Assembly: GCF_009707515.1 (NCBI RefSeq)
Contig: NZ_WLYI01000021.1
Coordinates: 1 to 64,000 of the forward strand
Origin: Pseudomonas karstica
Lineage (GTDB): Bacteria > Pseudomonadota > Gammaproteobacteria > Pseudomonadales > Pseudomonadaceae
DNA: 64,000 nucleotides
Direction: 5' to 3'
Part shown: positions 9,887-18,077 of the stretch, piece after piece
Layout: every line of letters starts with the position of its first letter
Numbering within the stretch: position 1 is the stretch's first letter
Translations under genes and position numbers: made by a program
The notes under the pieces: generated by a model
What the model was told of the DNA's origin: nothing
The model's database searches: none
The model's input: only the letters and a program-made list of their open reading frames with translations

Positions 9887-9904
9887 TAGCGCAGTCCAGG
9901 CCCG

Positions 9905-11077
9905 CTAACCTCTTGCCCGCATGAAGTCGCCCCAGCGCCGTACCAGATAGTTGTGCTCATCCATCACCGAGTTCCATACCGCGATATGGCCCATGCGCTG
10001 CTCATAGGAGCCGCCGTCACGGACCTCGCCAACCTCGATCAGCGGCAAGCCATCGCTGCCCAGCAGTTCCTCGCGCGCAGGCTTGCCGGCGTACCAGTAG
10101 TCCCATTCGGCACTGCTCAAGTGATCGCGGGTACGGGCCGGGTTACCGATGTAGTAACCCTGACGGGCCATCACCGCTCCAGGCCAACCCGACAGCCACC
10201 AGTTGAGGTAGGCATAGGCCGCATCCAGCACCGGGCCCTTGGCGTGGCGTGACAAGGACAGCCCACCGAACCAGGCGCGATAACCTTCCCGGGGCACCGC
10301 CAGGCGATATTTGACCCCGGCTCGGTGCAGTCGCATCAGGGTCGGCGACCACAGGCTCTGGATGTCGATAGTGGGGCTGAGCATCAATTGCGCAGCTTCT
10401 TCGTCATCGGACCAGAACGCCGCGAAGTGCCCTTCTTTCTGTTTGCGCACCAGGATATCGGCCAGTCTATCGATCTCTTCGATGCTCATATTGCCAATAT
10501 CCTTGAAGCTGGCCAGCCCGGCGCCCTGCACTGCCAGCGCCGCATCAAGCGCACCGATGGCCGCGTCGCTTTGCAGTGCGGTGCGGGCACTCCAGGCGGG
10601 ATCCAGTAGCCAGCCCCAGCTTTCATTGGCCGGGCTGAACCCCTCTGGCAGGCGTTCGGGGCGATAGGCAAAGCTGTCGACATTGTGGGTCAGGGGCAAC
10701 ATGCTGATGCGGTGGGTGACGGTACTGCCCAGGCTCCCGTCGTGCTGCACAAACAAACGCTCACTGGGCACGCTGCCGCAGCCCAGGCGGTCGTCGGCAG
10801 TCAAACGGCCACGCTTGGGCAGATCGTTGATCTCGTGCCACAAGGCGATACGCCGGGTGTCGATAGGCTGGATCGCCCGCGCAGGCCAGACGAAGTCAAC
10901 GTTGTGAAACCATTGGTCGTACAGGTCATAGCTGTCGGGCTGCATCACCGCGATGCGCTGGGCTTGTTCAACGTCATGTACCTGATATACCAGGCGAATG
11001 CCCAGTTCCTGCTCGGCCCGAACGCGCAAGGCTTCAAGCAAGGTCACCGAAGTGCCGAGGACACGCAAAGTGATCAT
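9905..11077 (-). CDS. leaderless extracellular-solute-binding-like protein
   Basis: A 390-residue protein resembling PotD/PotF-type solute-binding proteins of ABC transporters. It has an N-terminal LRVLGTSVTLLEALR lobe, a DLYDQW segment, PLTHNVDSFAYR, and a C-terminal LNWWLSGWPGAVMARQGYY block. It has no signal peptide or lipobox: the start MITLRVLG runs straight into the first beta strand. No permease or ATPase gene is adjacent. It overlaps the CobW gene upstream by 4 bp (11074-11077), so translation is coupled. It may be a cytoplasmic sensor or a ligand/metal carrier for the cluster; that role is inference. Confidence 0.65.
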   Translation of the reverse strand: MITLRVLGTSVTLLEALRVRAEQELGIRLVYQVHDVEQAQRIAVMQPDSYDLYDQWFHNVDFVWPARAIQPIDTRRIALWHEINDLPKRGRLTADDRLGCGSVPSERLFVQHDGSLGSTVTHRISMLPLTHNVDSFAYRPERLPEGFSPANESWGWLLDPAWSARTALQSDAAIGALDAALAVQGAGLASFKDIGNMSIEEIDRLADILVRKQKEGHFAAFWSDDEEAAQLMLSPTIDIQSLWSPTLMRLHRAGVKYRLAVPREGYRAWFGGLSLSRHAKGPVLDAAYAYLNWWLSGWPGAVMARQGYYIGNPARTRDHLSSAEWDYWYAGKPAREELLGSDGLPLIEVGEVRDGGSYEQRMGHIAVWNSVMDEHNYLVRRWGDFMRARG

Positions 11078-12054
11078 GCGCAGAACCTTCGTGAAAACAC
11101 TTCAAAGGAGCGGCGCAGCAACGCCGGGTCAAGGCCACGCAGAATAAACACCAGGCGCGATTGCCGATCGGTACCCGGCCAGGCAGGCAAGTGGACCGGG
11201 GCATGCAGGCAATGCTGCACGCCATGAATGACGATGGGGGCGTGGCTGGCGTTCACGTTGAGCAATCCTTTGACGCGAAGAATACGTTCGCCGTGGCATC
11301 TTAGCAGCATCGACAGCCAGACCCCGAAGCCGACCCAGTCCAGGGGCTGGTCGAAGGTCAGGCAGCAGACTTGCGCCGCACCATGGGTGGAGGGCGTCGA
11401 GACCGCCTGGTGCAGTTTCCACCGAGCGACTTCCACCGCGGGTGCGGTGCCACGCAGGCCTTCACCCAATAACAGTTGGTCACCGCTGTCGACCTCATGG
11501 GTGTTGAGAATCGGGATGCCTGCGTTCAACGCCCTCAGATGTTCACGCAACGGGTCGCAATCATCCACCAGGTCGGTCTTGCTCAACAGCAACCGATCCG
11601 CGGCCGCCACCTGGGCCAGCCATTCCGGGTGCAAGCGCTCCTGCAACGCCGCATGGCTGGCATCCACCAGCGTGACCACCAGGCCGATATGAAAGCGCCC
11701 GCGCAATTGCGCGTCATTGTTCAAGGTGGCGAGGATGGGGGCCGGGTCCGCCAGGCCGGTGGTCTCCAGGATGACCCGCTTGAAGGCAGGAACCTCACCT
11801 CGTTCACGACGCTGCAACAGGCCGAGCAAGGCGTCTTTCAACTCGCCGCGAATGGAACAGCAGACGCAGCCGCTGGGCAGCAACACCGTGTCCGGCGCCA
11901 CCTCTTCCACCAACAAATGATCGATGCCGACGTCGCCGAACTCATTGATCAGCAGCGCCGTGTCGCCGAGGCTTTCGCCTTGCAGCAGACGCTGGAGCAA
12001 GGTGGTCTTGCCACTGCCAAGGAAACCGGTGATGACGTTAAGGGCAATGCTCAT
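11074..12054 (-). CDS. CobW/COG0523-family GTP-dependent metallochaperone
   Basis: A 326-residue GTPase. The P-loop GFLGSGKTT is at residues 10-18, INEFGDVGID at 36-45, and the COG0523 metal motif CVCC at 63-66. An SKTDLVD guanine-specificity stretch and a typical CobW C-terminal domain follow. These proteins deliver Zn, Co or Fe to client enzymes. I chose the ATG at 12054 because GGAGGT lies just upstream; the frame extends to 12117 but would run through a REP element. The probable client here is a metal hydrolase of the same cluster (15555-16433). That link is inferred from position only. Confidence 0.85.
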   Translation of the reverse strand: MSIALNVITGFLGSGKTTLLQRLLQGESLGDTALLINEFGDVGIDHLLVEEVAPDTVLLPSGCVCCSIRGELKDALLGLLQRRERGEVPAFKRVILETTGLADPAPILATLNNDAQLRGRFHIGLVVTLVDASHAALQERLHPEWLAQVAAADRLLLSKTDLVDDCDPLREHLRALNAGIPILNTHEVDSGDQLLLGEGLRGTAPAVEVARWKLHQAVSTPSTHGAAQVCCLTFDQPLDWVGFGVWLSMLLRCHGERILRVKGLLNVNASHAPIVIHGVQHCLHAPVHLPAWPGTDRQSRLVFILRGLDPALLRRSFEVFSRRFCA

Positions 12055-12075
12055 TTTTTCTACCTCCGCCCGTTT

Positions 12076-12177
12076 CTGTAGGAGCGAGCTTGCTCGCGAA
12101 AAACCTGAGAGCGCCACATTAATCCAGACAGCACGCGTTATCGTTGACGGTTTTCGCGGGCAAGCCCGCTCCTACAG
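12076..12177. repeat. REPIN (GTAGGAGC class), two inverted REPs
   Basis: It begins CTGTAGGAGCGAGCTTGCTC and ends in the inverted form GCGGGCAAGCCCGCTCCTACAG, with about 60 bases between the arms. This is the standard Pseudomonas REPIN. Its outer end overlaps the stop codon of the small gene at 12172-12474, whose TAG is supplied by the repeat. Confidence 0.9.
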
Positions 12178-12474
12178 TGGGCTGTATTCCAAGTGGTCGA
12201 GCAATTTGGGATCTAGGGGATCCAACGGTCGGCCGAGCATGCTTTCGGCCGCTTGCCAAAGTTGATCCAGCCCACTGGCCAATTCCTGCTTGCCGGTGGC
12301 GCCCAACAGCAAATAGGAAGCGCCCTGGAAGTCCTCGACCTTGAGCCGGAACACCGCCAACACCTGATTGATCGCGGCGATCCGCCGCAGGCGTTCGCGG
12401 CGACGGGGCAGCTCATCGTCCAGGGGGTCGCTCCAGTGCAGGTCTTCGCCCAACAGTCCGCAGAGTCCGCACAT
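12172..12474 (-). CDS. small conserved protein with N-terminal CGLCG motif
   Basis: A 100-residue protein starting MCGLCGLLGEDLHW. The paired cysteines at positions 2 and 5 sit at the extreme N-terminus, followed by helices rich in Leu and Arg. I do not recognise the family. It lies between an SDR gene and cobW in the same direction, 13 bp after the SDR stop, with GAGGG upstream of the ATG. The CxxC could bind metal, which would suit a partner of the CobW protein; that is inference. The final Leu-stop (CTG TAG) belongs to the adjacent REPIN, so the C-terminus may have been set by repeat insertion. Confidence 0.65.
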   Translation of the reverse strand: MCGLCGLLGEDLHWSDPLDDELPRRRERLRRIAAINQVLAVFRLKVEDFQGASYLLLGATGKQELASGLDQLWQAAESMLGRPLDPLDPKLLDHLEYSPL

Positions 12475-12487
12475 GCTCAGCCCTCGT

Positions 12488-13237
12488 TCATGGCATGACA
12501 TCGCCGGAGTTGGGCCCTAAGGTCTGGCCGACAAACAGATTGCCACCCGGCTCGCTGGCCAATAGCACGGCCGTGGGCGCCACTTCGTCGGCCACACCGA
12601 AACGCCCCAGGGGCAGCTCCGCGGACTTGGCGCGCTTCCAGGTCTCGCTGATGCCACCCACCAAGGGTGTCTCAATCGGGCCTGGGGCGATGGCGTTAAC
12701 CAACACGTTGTCCTTGGCCACTTCCAGGGCCAGGGACTTGGTGAAGCCGATTACCCCGGCCTTGGCGGCCGCGTAATGGGTCAGCTCAGCACCGCCCTTG
12801 ATCCCCAGTTGCGAGGCAACGTTGATAATCCGTCCCCAGCGTTGCGCCAACATATGGGGCAAGGCGCGCTGGCTGGCGACGAAGACACTGGTGAGGTCGA
12901 CGCGCAGCATGTCGTTCCACATCTCGATGCTCAGGTCGACACAGCGGGCCTGGGTCAGCATGCCGGCGTTGTTGACCAGGATGTCGATGCCGCCGTAATG
13001 CGCCACGCATGCATCAACGCTGGCTTGGGCGCCTTCGACGGTGCCGACGTCGGCGATGCACTCGAAGACTTCGGCACCGAGGTTACGGCAAGCGATGGCG
13101 GTTTCTGCCAAGCGCGTGGCATCACGGTCGGCCAGCAACAGGCGCGCGCCTTCGGCGGCATATGCCCGGGCAATGGCAGCACCGATGCCGCTGCCGGCAC
13201 CGGTGATCACGGCGCGGCGGTTACTCAATACGTTCAT
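12488..13237 (-). CDS. short-chain dehydrogenase/reductase (SDR)
   Basis: A 249-residue classical SDR. The Rossmann motif TGAGSGIG is near residues 12-19, NNAG near 89-92, and the catalytic YAAAK near 154-158. It presumably oxidises or reduces a hydroxyl/keto group with NAD(P)H in the cytoplasm; the substrate cannot be read from sequence. GGGAG precedes the ATG at 13237. It is the fifth gene of the minus-strand cluster. With the second SDR at 13291-14052, it suggests the carbon skeleton released upstream is further processed by alcohol/ketone chemistry. Confidence 0.85.
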   Translation of the reverse strand: MNVLSNRRAVITGAGSGIGAAIARAYAAEGARLLLADRDATRLAETAIACRNLGAEVFECIADVGTVEGAQASVDACVAHYGGIDILVNNAGMLTQARCVDLSIEMWNDMLRVDLTSVFVASQRALPHMLAQRWGRIINVASQLGIKGGAELTHYAAAKAGVIGFTKSLALEVAKDNVLVNAIAPGPIETPLVGGISETWKRAKSAELPLGRFGVADEVAPTAVLLASEPGGNLFVGQTLGPNSGDVMP

Positions 13238-13253
13238 CTTGCTCCCTCATTGA

Positions 13254-13280
13254 TCGTTCCCACGCTCTGCGTGGGAACGA
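13254..13280. repeat. short palindromic repeat, GTTCCCACGC class
   Basis: CGTTCCCACGC and its reverse complement surround a TCT loop between the two SDR genes. Related copies or remnants occur at 21684, 24581, 40827 and 61969, so this is a dispersed genomic repeat family. It is capable of forming a hairpin in the operon transcript. Confidence 0.85.
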
Positions 13281-13290
13281 ACGTTAGTGT

Positions 13291-14052
13291 TTAATCCGGC
13301 CAGCGCACGGTCAGCCCACCATCAATCACAATGCTTTGGCCCGTCAGGTAACTCGACTCCTCACTGGTCAAGAAACGCACCAGCGACGCCACTTCATCCG
13401 CTCGCCCTACCCGGCCCAACGGAATGGCTCGCGCCGCCTTTGCCAGGCCTTCAGGCCCCAGGGAGTTCTTCGCATCCAATGACTGCGGGGTCTCGATCAA
13501 GCCCGGAATCACCGCATTGCAACGAATACCCAAAGGCGCCAGCTCCACCGCCAGCGACCGACACAAGCCTGGTACTCCGGCCTTGGCTGCGGCGTAATGG
13601 GCATGCTCCTGCCAGCCATACACGCCACCGGCAATCGAGGAAATCGCCACCAGCGCCCCACCCTCGCTCATATGCCGGGTGGCGGCACGGAAGGTGCGCA
13701 TCACCCCAGTCAGGTCGACATTGAGCATCTCGTTCCACAGCGCATCGGTCATTTCCAGCAGCGGCGCACGGCGCAACAGGCCGGCATTGGCCACGGCGTA
13801 ATCGAGGCGACCAAAATGCTCAATGGCTTGCTCGGCCAACGCGTCCACCGAGGCGGTATCGCCTACATCCAGCGCCAGCATCAGGCACTCACCACCCGCT
13901 TCTTGCGCCAGGGATACGGTGGCTTGCGGGTCATGGGGGTCGGCGGGGTAATACCCGCCCACCACCGCCACGCCGCTGCGGGCATAAGCCACGGCAAGGG
14001 CTTGGCCGATGCCGCTGGCGGCACCGGTAATCAAGGCTACTTTACGGCTCAT
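13291..14052 (-). CDS. short-chain dehydrogenase/reductase (SDR)
   Basis: A 253-residue classical SDR with TGAASGIG near residue 9, a VANAG variant of the NNAG motif, catalytic Ser in ISSIAGG, and YAAAK. The C-terminal block [17 protein letters not shown] is typical of the 3-oxoacyl-reductase-like SDRs. I chose the ATG at 14052 because AAGGAG precedes it and it follows the MFS stop by 10 bp; a frame from 14100 would overlap that gene. Substrate unknown. It probably acts with the neighbouring SDR in the catabolic cluster. Confidence 0.85.
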   Translation of the reverse strand: MSRKVALITGAASGIGQALAVAYARSGVAVVGGYYPADPHDPQATVSLAQEAGGECLMLALDVGDTASVDALAEQAIEHFGRLDYAVANAGLLRRAPLLEMTDALWNEMLNVDLTGVMRTFRAATRHMSEGGALVAISSIAGGVYGWQEHAHYAAAKAGVPGLCRSLAVELAPLGIRCNAVIPGLIETPQSLDAKNSLGPEGLAKAARAIPLGRVGRADEVASLVRFLTSEESSYLTGQSIVIDGGLTVRWPD

Positions 14053-14062
14053 CTGAAACTCC

Positions 14063-15403
14063 TTACTGAACGGTTTCCGGACGCACATGGCGTGCAGCAA
14101 ACATCAGGGCGCCGGACAAGAAACACGGCAGCGCACCGAACCACAGCGCGGCGGTCTGCCAGTCACTGCCGGCAGACAACACTTGAGTGGCACCAAACCC
14201 TGCGACCACCGCGCCAATCGGCCCCATGGCATGAATGATCGCGCCGCCGGTGGCGCGGATACTGGTGGGGAAACTTTCACTGATGAAAAACAGCGCCGCC
14301 GAGTACGGGCCGATCAGGAAGAACAGGCCCAGGCTGTACAAGCCGACGACCATGGGCATATTGCTCGGGCCGTAGAGCATCCCGGCAAACGCCAGGCCGC
14401 CGAGCATCCAGCCCAGGCCAATCACGTTACGACGTCCAATCTTGTCACCCATCCAACCGTGGCTCAGGTAACCGCAGTACCCCACCAGGTTCGACAGCAC
14501 GAGGATGATCAGCGAGTTCTCGAACGAGATGTGATGCACGCTGACGATCACCGAAGTACCAAGCACGCTGAACACCTGTATCGCCGCCCAGTTGAGCAAA
14601 ATCGCCGCACCGATCACCAGCGTCGCTCGCCGCGCCGGGCCACGGAATGCGGCTTTAAGGCCAGCCTTGCTGTGTTCGTCGTAGTCCACGCCGTAGGTCT
14701 GCGCGACGTTTTTCGCCTCGCTCACTGCGCCGCTTTTACGCAGCTGGGTGATACGTTGGTGAATCTGGAACTGCGGGCTTTCCTTGAGCTTGCGCGCCAT
14801 GATCGCAATCACGACGGCCGGGATCGCCGCGAAAATGAAGCAGCCTTGCCAGCCAATGATCGGCAACAACAGCGCGGTCAAACCCGCTGCGATCAGCGCG
14901 CCCACTGGCCAACCGCCTTGCACCAGGCTGTAGATAAATCCACGACGCTTGGCCAGTTTCGGGTCGTCGGAGGCAGCGTACAGCTCGCTCAAGTAAGTGG
15001 CGTTGACCGTTTCCTCGGCATAGCCCAACCCGCCCAGGGAGCGGATGAAAATCAACGGTGACTTACCCCACGCTCCGCCAATAGCGGTCAACGCCGAGCA
15101 CACGGCGGAGCCGGCGACGGTGAAGATAATCCCGGTGCGCCGCCCCAGTTTGTCCACCAGCGGACCAATGGCCAGCGCCACGACGGCGGTGCCCACAGCC
15201 ACCCAGGTCGCGATCTCGGCTTGCTCCACTTCACCCCAGCCGAAGTGCCGGCCGATTTCCGGCAGCAGGGTGCCAAATAAAATGAAGTCATACACCGCAA
15301 ACACCCAGGCGAAAAACGCGATCCAGGTGGCGAAGCGCACTTCCTTGGGCGTCAGTTGCCGGGGTTTCCAGCCAGTCAGGTCGATTTTGTTATAGATAGA
15401 CAT
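14063..15403 (-). CDS. MFS transporter, organic-acid/aromatic-acid symporter type
   Basis: A 446-residue, 12-helix major facilitator. The loop motif [12 protein letters not shown] follows helix 2 and a second copy, [11 protein letters not shown], lies in the C-terminal half. A basic central loop spans about residues 200-250. The N-terminal [24 protein letters not shown] resembles proton-coupled carboxylate importers of the sialate/benzoate type. It lies between the imidase/deacetylase gene and the SDR genes, so it is the likely importer of the compound degraded by the cluster. A GAGG ribosome site lies 8 bases before the ATG. Confidence 0.8.
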   Translation of the reverse strand: MSIYNKIDLTGWKPRQLTPKEVRFATWIAFFAWVFAVYDFILFGTLLPEIGRHFGWGEVEQAEIATWVAVGTAVVALAIGPLVDKLGRRTGIIFTVAGSAVCSALTAIGGAWGKSPLIFIRSLGGLGYAEETVNATYLSELYAASDDPKLAKRRGFIYSLVQGGWPVGALIAAGLTALLLPIIGWQGCFIFAAIPAVVIAIMARKLKESPQFQIHQRITQLRKSGAVSEAKNVAQTYGVDYDEHSKAGLKAAFRGPARRATLVIGAAILLNWAAIQVFSVLGTSVIVSVHHISFENSLIILVLSNLVGYCGYLSHGWMGDKIGRRNVIGLGWMLGGLAFAGMLYGPSNMPMVVGLYSLGLFFLIGPYSAALFFISESFPTSIRATGGAIIHAMGPIGAVVAGFGATQVLSAGSDWQTAALWFGALPCFLSGALMFAARHVRPETVQ

Positions 15404-15450
15404 GGATCGCGCCTCGATGGGGGCAAAGGTCAGGTACGGGTTGCTCTCAC

Positions 15451-15552
15451 CTGTAGGAGCGGGCTTGCCCGCGAAAAACCTGAGAACGCCGCGTTAAACC
15501 AGAAACGCTGCGTCATCGTTGGCGATTTTCGCGGGCAAGCCCGCTCCTGCAG
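15451..15552. repeat. REPIN (GTAGGAGC class) flanked by a direct repeat
   Basis: Two inverted REPs, CTGTAGGAGCGGGCTTGCCC to GCGGGCAAGCCCGCTCCTGCAG. The 13-mer GGTCAGGTACGGG occurs on both sides, at 15428-15440 and 15553-15565, and the match extends to 17 of 18 bases with one indel. The right copy contains the stop codon of the deacetylase gene, so the left copy is a duplicate of that gene's 3' end. Confidence 0.9.
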
Positions 15553-15554
15553 GG

Positions 15555-16433
15555 TCAGGTACGGGGTTGCCGGCGGATAAAATCATCGGCGATTTCGTCA
15601 AAGGTGACGAAGCGCACGCCCGCGTGGCTTTGGATGTGTTCGATCAGCCGCTCAAGCATCAGCAGCACTTGCGGGCGACCGGAAACGTCGGGGTGGATGG
15701 TCATGGTGAACACCGCGTGTTCGTGTTCGCGGTAGACCCAGTCGAACTGGTCGCGCCACATTTCTTCCAGGTGGCGCGGGTTGACGAAGCCGTGGCTGTT
15801 GGGGGCCTTTTTGATAAACATCATTGGTGGCAAGTCGTCGAGGTACCAGTTGGCCGGGATCTCCACCAGGTCGGTTTCTTCACCGCGCACCAAGGGCTTC
15901 ATCCAGGTGTCGGGGTGCTGGCTGTAATCGATCTTGGTCCAGCTGTCGCCCTTGCGCACGTAGTACGGGTGGAAGTCGTTGTGCATCAAGCTGTGGTCGT
16001 ACTTGATGCCTTTTTTCAGCAGCAGTTCGTTGGTGACCTTGCTGAATTCCCACCACGGCGCGACGTAGCCGGTGGGCCGTTTGCCGGTGACCTGGGTGAT
16101 CAGCTCGATGGACTTGTCGAGGACGATTTCTTCCTGTTCGGCGGTCATGGCGATAGGGTTTTCGTGGCTGTAACCGTGCACGCCGATTTCATGGCCGGCG
16201 TCGGCCACCGCCTTCATCTGCTCGGGGAAGGTTTCCATCGAGTGACCGGGAATAAACCAAGTGGTGCGCAGGCCGTAGCGTTCGAACAACTTCAACAGCC
16301 GTGGCGCGCCGATTTCACCGGCGAACAGGCCACGGGAAATATCGTCCGGGGAGTCTTCGCCGCCGTAGGAGCCGAGCCAGCCGGCGACGGCGTCAACGTC
16401 GACGCCAAATGCACAGAGGATGTCTTTAGCCAT
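15555..16433 (-). CDS. CE4/NodB-fold hydrolase: cyclic imidase or HpPgdA-like deacetylase
   Basis: A 292-residue polysaccharide-deacetylase-fold metal hydrolase. It has FGVDVDA (D12, D14) and HGYSH (H86, H90), which line up with the Asp-His-His zinc site of Helicobacter PgdA at the same residue numbers as I recall them. The sequence from [18 protein letters not shown] to [15 protein letters not shown] is diagnostic of this subfamily. From memory, a zinc cyclic-imide hydrolase of about 293 residues from P. putida also belongs here. The adjacent amidase (11 bp away) and the importer favour a small-molecule imidase over a peptidoglycan deacetylase. There is no signal peptide. AAGGAG precedes the ATG. 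Confidence 0.75.
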   Translation of the reverse strand: MAKDILCAFGVDVDAVAGWLGSYGGEDSPDDISRGLFAGEIGAPRLLKLFERYGLRTTWFIPGHSMETFPEQMKAVADAGHEIGVHGYSHENPIAMTAEQEEIVLDKSIELITQVTGKRPTGYVAPWWEFSKVTNELLLKKGIKYDHSLMHNDFHPYYVRKGDSWTKIDYSQHPDTWMKPLVRGEETDLVEIPANWYLDDLPPMMFIKKAPNSHGFVNPRHLEEMWRDQFDWVYREHEHAVFTMTIHPDVSGRPQVLLMLERLIEHIQSHAGVRFVTFDEIADDFIRRQPRT

Positions 16434-16444
16434 GATGTGTCTCC

Positions 16445-17788
16445 TTATCGAATAAGTACGGTTTCAACGGACAGGGCGGCCCTGAGCAGCCGTGCGTCTT
16501 CACCGCTGGGGGCGCTAAGCAATAGGCCAGTGGGCAGGCCCAGGGCGTCACGGCCGCAGGGCAAGCTGACGCCGGGCATGTCCAACAGGCTGCCGGGCAT
16601 GGTCAGGCGCAAGGTGGCGAGGTTGGTTTTCACGAACAAATCGTCATCGGCCTCCAGCGGTGCCAGCGCGGGGGCAACATGGGCGACGGTCGGCGTGATC
16701 AAGATAGCGCCGTCGAGTTCTTCAGCGAGTTGCTGTTGCAGACCACGGCGGGCGTCGTACAGCCTGAGTAACTGACTGGCGGGCAATGTACGGGCGGCTT
16801 CGAGACGGCGGCGCACACGTGGATCCAGTTGCCCGGCGTCGGGGCTGTCGAGCAAGGTTTCATGGAGGGCGAAGGCCTCGAAAGAGCCGAGCCAGCCTTG
16901 GTGTTGGATCAGGTCGAGAGTGGCTTGGAAGGCGGGCGAAGGCCGCACCTCAATCAATGCACCGGCAGCCCTCATCTGTTCGACCGCACGCAGCACGTTG
17001 TCGCGCACGGCGGTTTCGACGCGGGTGTCTTCCAGTACCTGCTGCTCCACCACCAGGCGCTGCCCCTTGAGGCTGCCTGCAATACGTCGCTGGCGCAGGT
17101 CGCGACCATTGAGCAACGCGTCGATGGCCAAGGCATCGCGCACGCTACGGGTCAACGGGCCGAGGCTGTCGAGATTGTGGGCCAAGGGAAACACCCCGTC
17201 ACGGTTGTAGCGCCGACAACTGCTGCGGTACCCCACCAGGCCGTTGAGAGCGGCCGGAATGCGGATCGAACCGGCGGTGTCGGTGCCCATCGCAATCGGC
17301 ACAATGCCGGCGGCCACGGCCACCGCCGAGCCCGAAGACGAGCCACCGGGAATCCGTGGTTGATCACTGCCGTGGGGATTGTGCGGCGTGCCGAAGTGCG
17401 GGTTCAGGCCAAGGCCGGAATACGCCAGCTCACTGAGGTTGGTCTTGCCCAGGCTGACCATTCCAGCACGGCACAACAGGCCAACACTGGGTGCATCCAG
17501 CAAGGCGGCAGGCGCCTGGCGGCGGAACGCGGCACCGGCGGTGGTGACGCTGCCTGCAACGTCAAACAAATCTTTCCAGGCCAGCGGGATGCCATCAAAC
17601 ACGCTCAATGGCTGCCCGGCACGCCAGCGGGCGGCTGACGCTTCGGCTTCCCGACGGGCGCGCTCGGCGGTCAGGGAGATGAAAACACCGGGAACGTTAC
17701 TCGCCTGATCGAGTGCCCGTTCGAGGGCTTGCACCGGATCGCTGCGACCGCTGGCGAAGTCTTCGACCAATGAAGTGGCATCTGACAT
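16445..17788 (-). CDS. amidase-signature family amidase
   Basis: A 447-residue amidase with the full Ser-cisSer-Lys triad: K72 in [11 protein letters not shown]150 in the GGSSSGS stretch, and nucleophile S174 in [11 protein letters not shown]. The S150-S174 spacing of 24 equals that of known family members. It hydrolyses a carboxamide to acid plus ammonia. First gene of the minus-strand cluster, 11 bp from the CE4 hydrolase. A half-amidase step after imide ring opening would fit, but other amides are possible. Its start codon lies 17 bases from the inverted repeat at 17805-17831, so repression there would block expression. Confidence 0.85.
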   Translation of the reverse strand: MSDATSLVEDFASGRSDPVQALERALDQASNVPGVFISLTAERARREAEASAARWRAGQPLSVFDGIPLAWKDLFDVAGSVTTAGAAFRRQAPAALLDAPSVGLLCRAGMVSLGKTNLSELAYSGLGLNPHFGTPHNPHGSDQPRIPGGSSSGSAVAVAAGIVPIAMGTDTAGSIRIPAALNGLVGYRSSCRRYNRDGVFPLAHNLDSLGPLTRSVRDALAIDALLNGRDLRQRRIAGSLKGQRLVVEQQVLEDTRVETAVRDNVLRAVEQMRAAGALIEVRPSPAFQATLDLIQHQGWLGSFEAFALHETLLDSPDAGQLDPRVRRRLEAARTLPASQLLRLYDARRGLQQQLAEELDGAILITPTVAHVAPALAPLEADDDLFVKTNLATLRLTMPGSLLDMPGVSLPCGRDALGLPTGLLLSAPSGEDARLLRAALSVETVLIR

Positions 17789-17804
17789 GGGAACGACCTA
17801 TAAA

Positions 17805-17831
17805 AATGTACATATTAATAAAATGTACATT
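17805..17831. promoter_or_regulatory. candidate operator 1 (27-bp inverted repeat)
   Basis: AATGTAC, 13 AT-rich bases, GTACATT. Each arm extends to a perfect ATGTACAT. It sits 17 bp before the amidase start in the divergent region and shares its 7-N13-7 layout with the site at 17972-17998. Inferred target of the adjacent GntR-type regulator. Confidence 0.6.
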
Positions 17832-17971
17832 TAATAAAGGCAGGTTTCGTGCCAGTCTTAATCGCAGCCTAACCCTGAAATTTTGGGTGATGCCTAAGAT
17901 CTAAAGCCTAGAAGGGTTTGATGGATGAAAACAAAGCCCATGAATTTTTTAAGGTAAGCACCAAATGAAAT

Positions 17972-17998
17972 AATGTATCTTTTATTAATAAATACATT
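17972..17998. promoter_or_regulatory. candidate operator 2 (27-bp inverted repeat)
   Basis: AATGTAT, 13 AT-rich bases, ATACATT. It has the same arm length and spacing as the site at 17805-17831, and both have TTAATA in the centre. It lies 79 bp before the chosen start of the regulator gene and probably serves autoregulation. Confidence 0.5.
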
Positions 17999-18077
17999 TT
18001 GGTGCAAAAAGTAACATTCCTACCTTCAGGGCCCCAAATAAGTGCCATCGACGTGGCCCAAAGTGACAGGCGCATCT

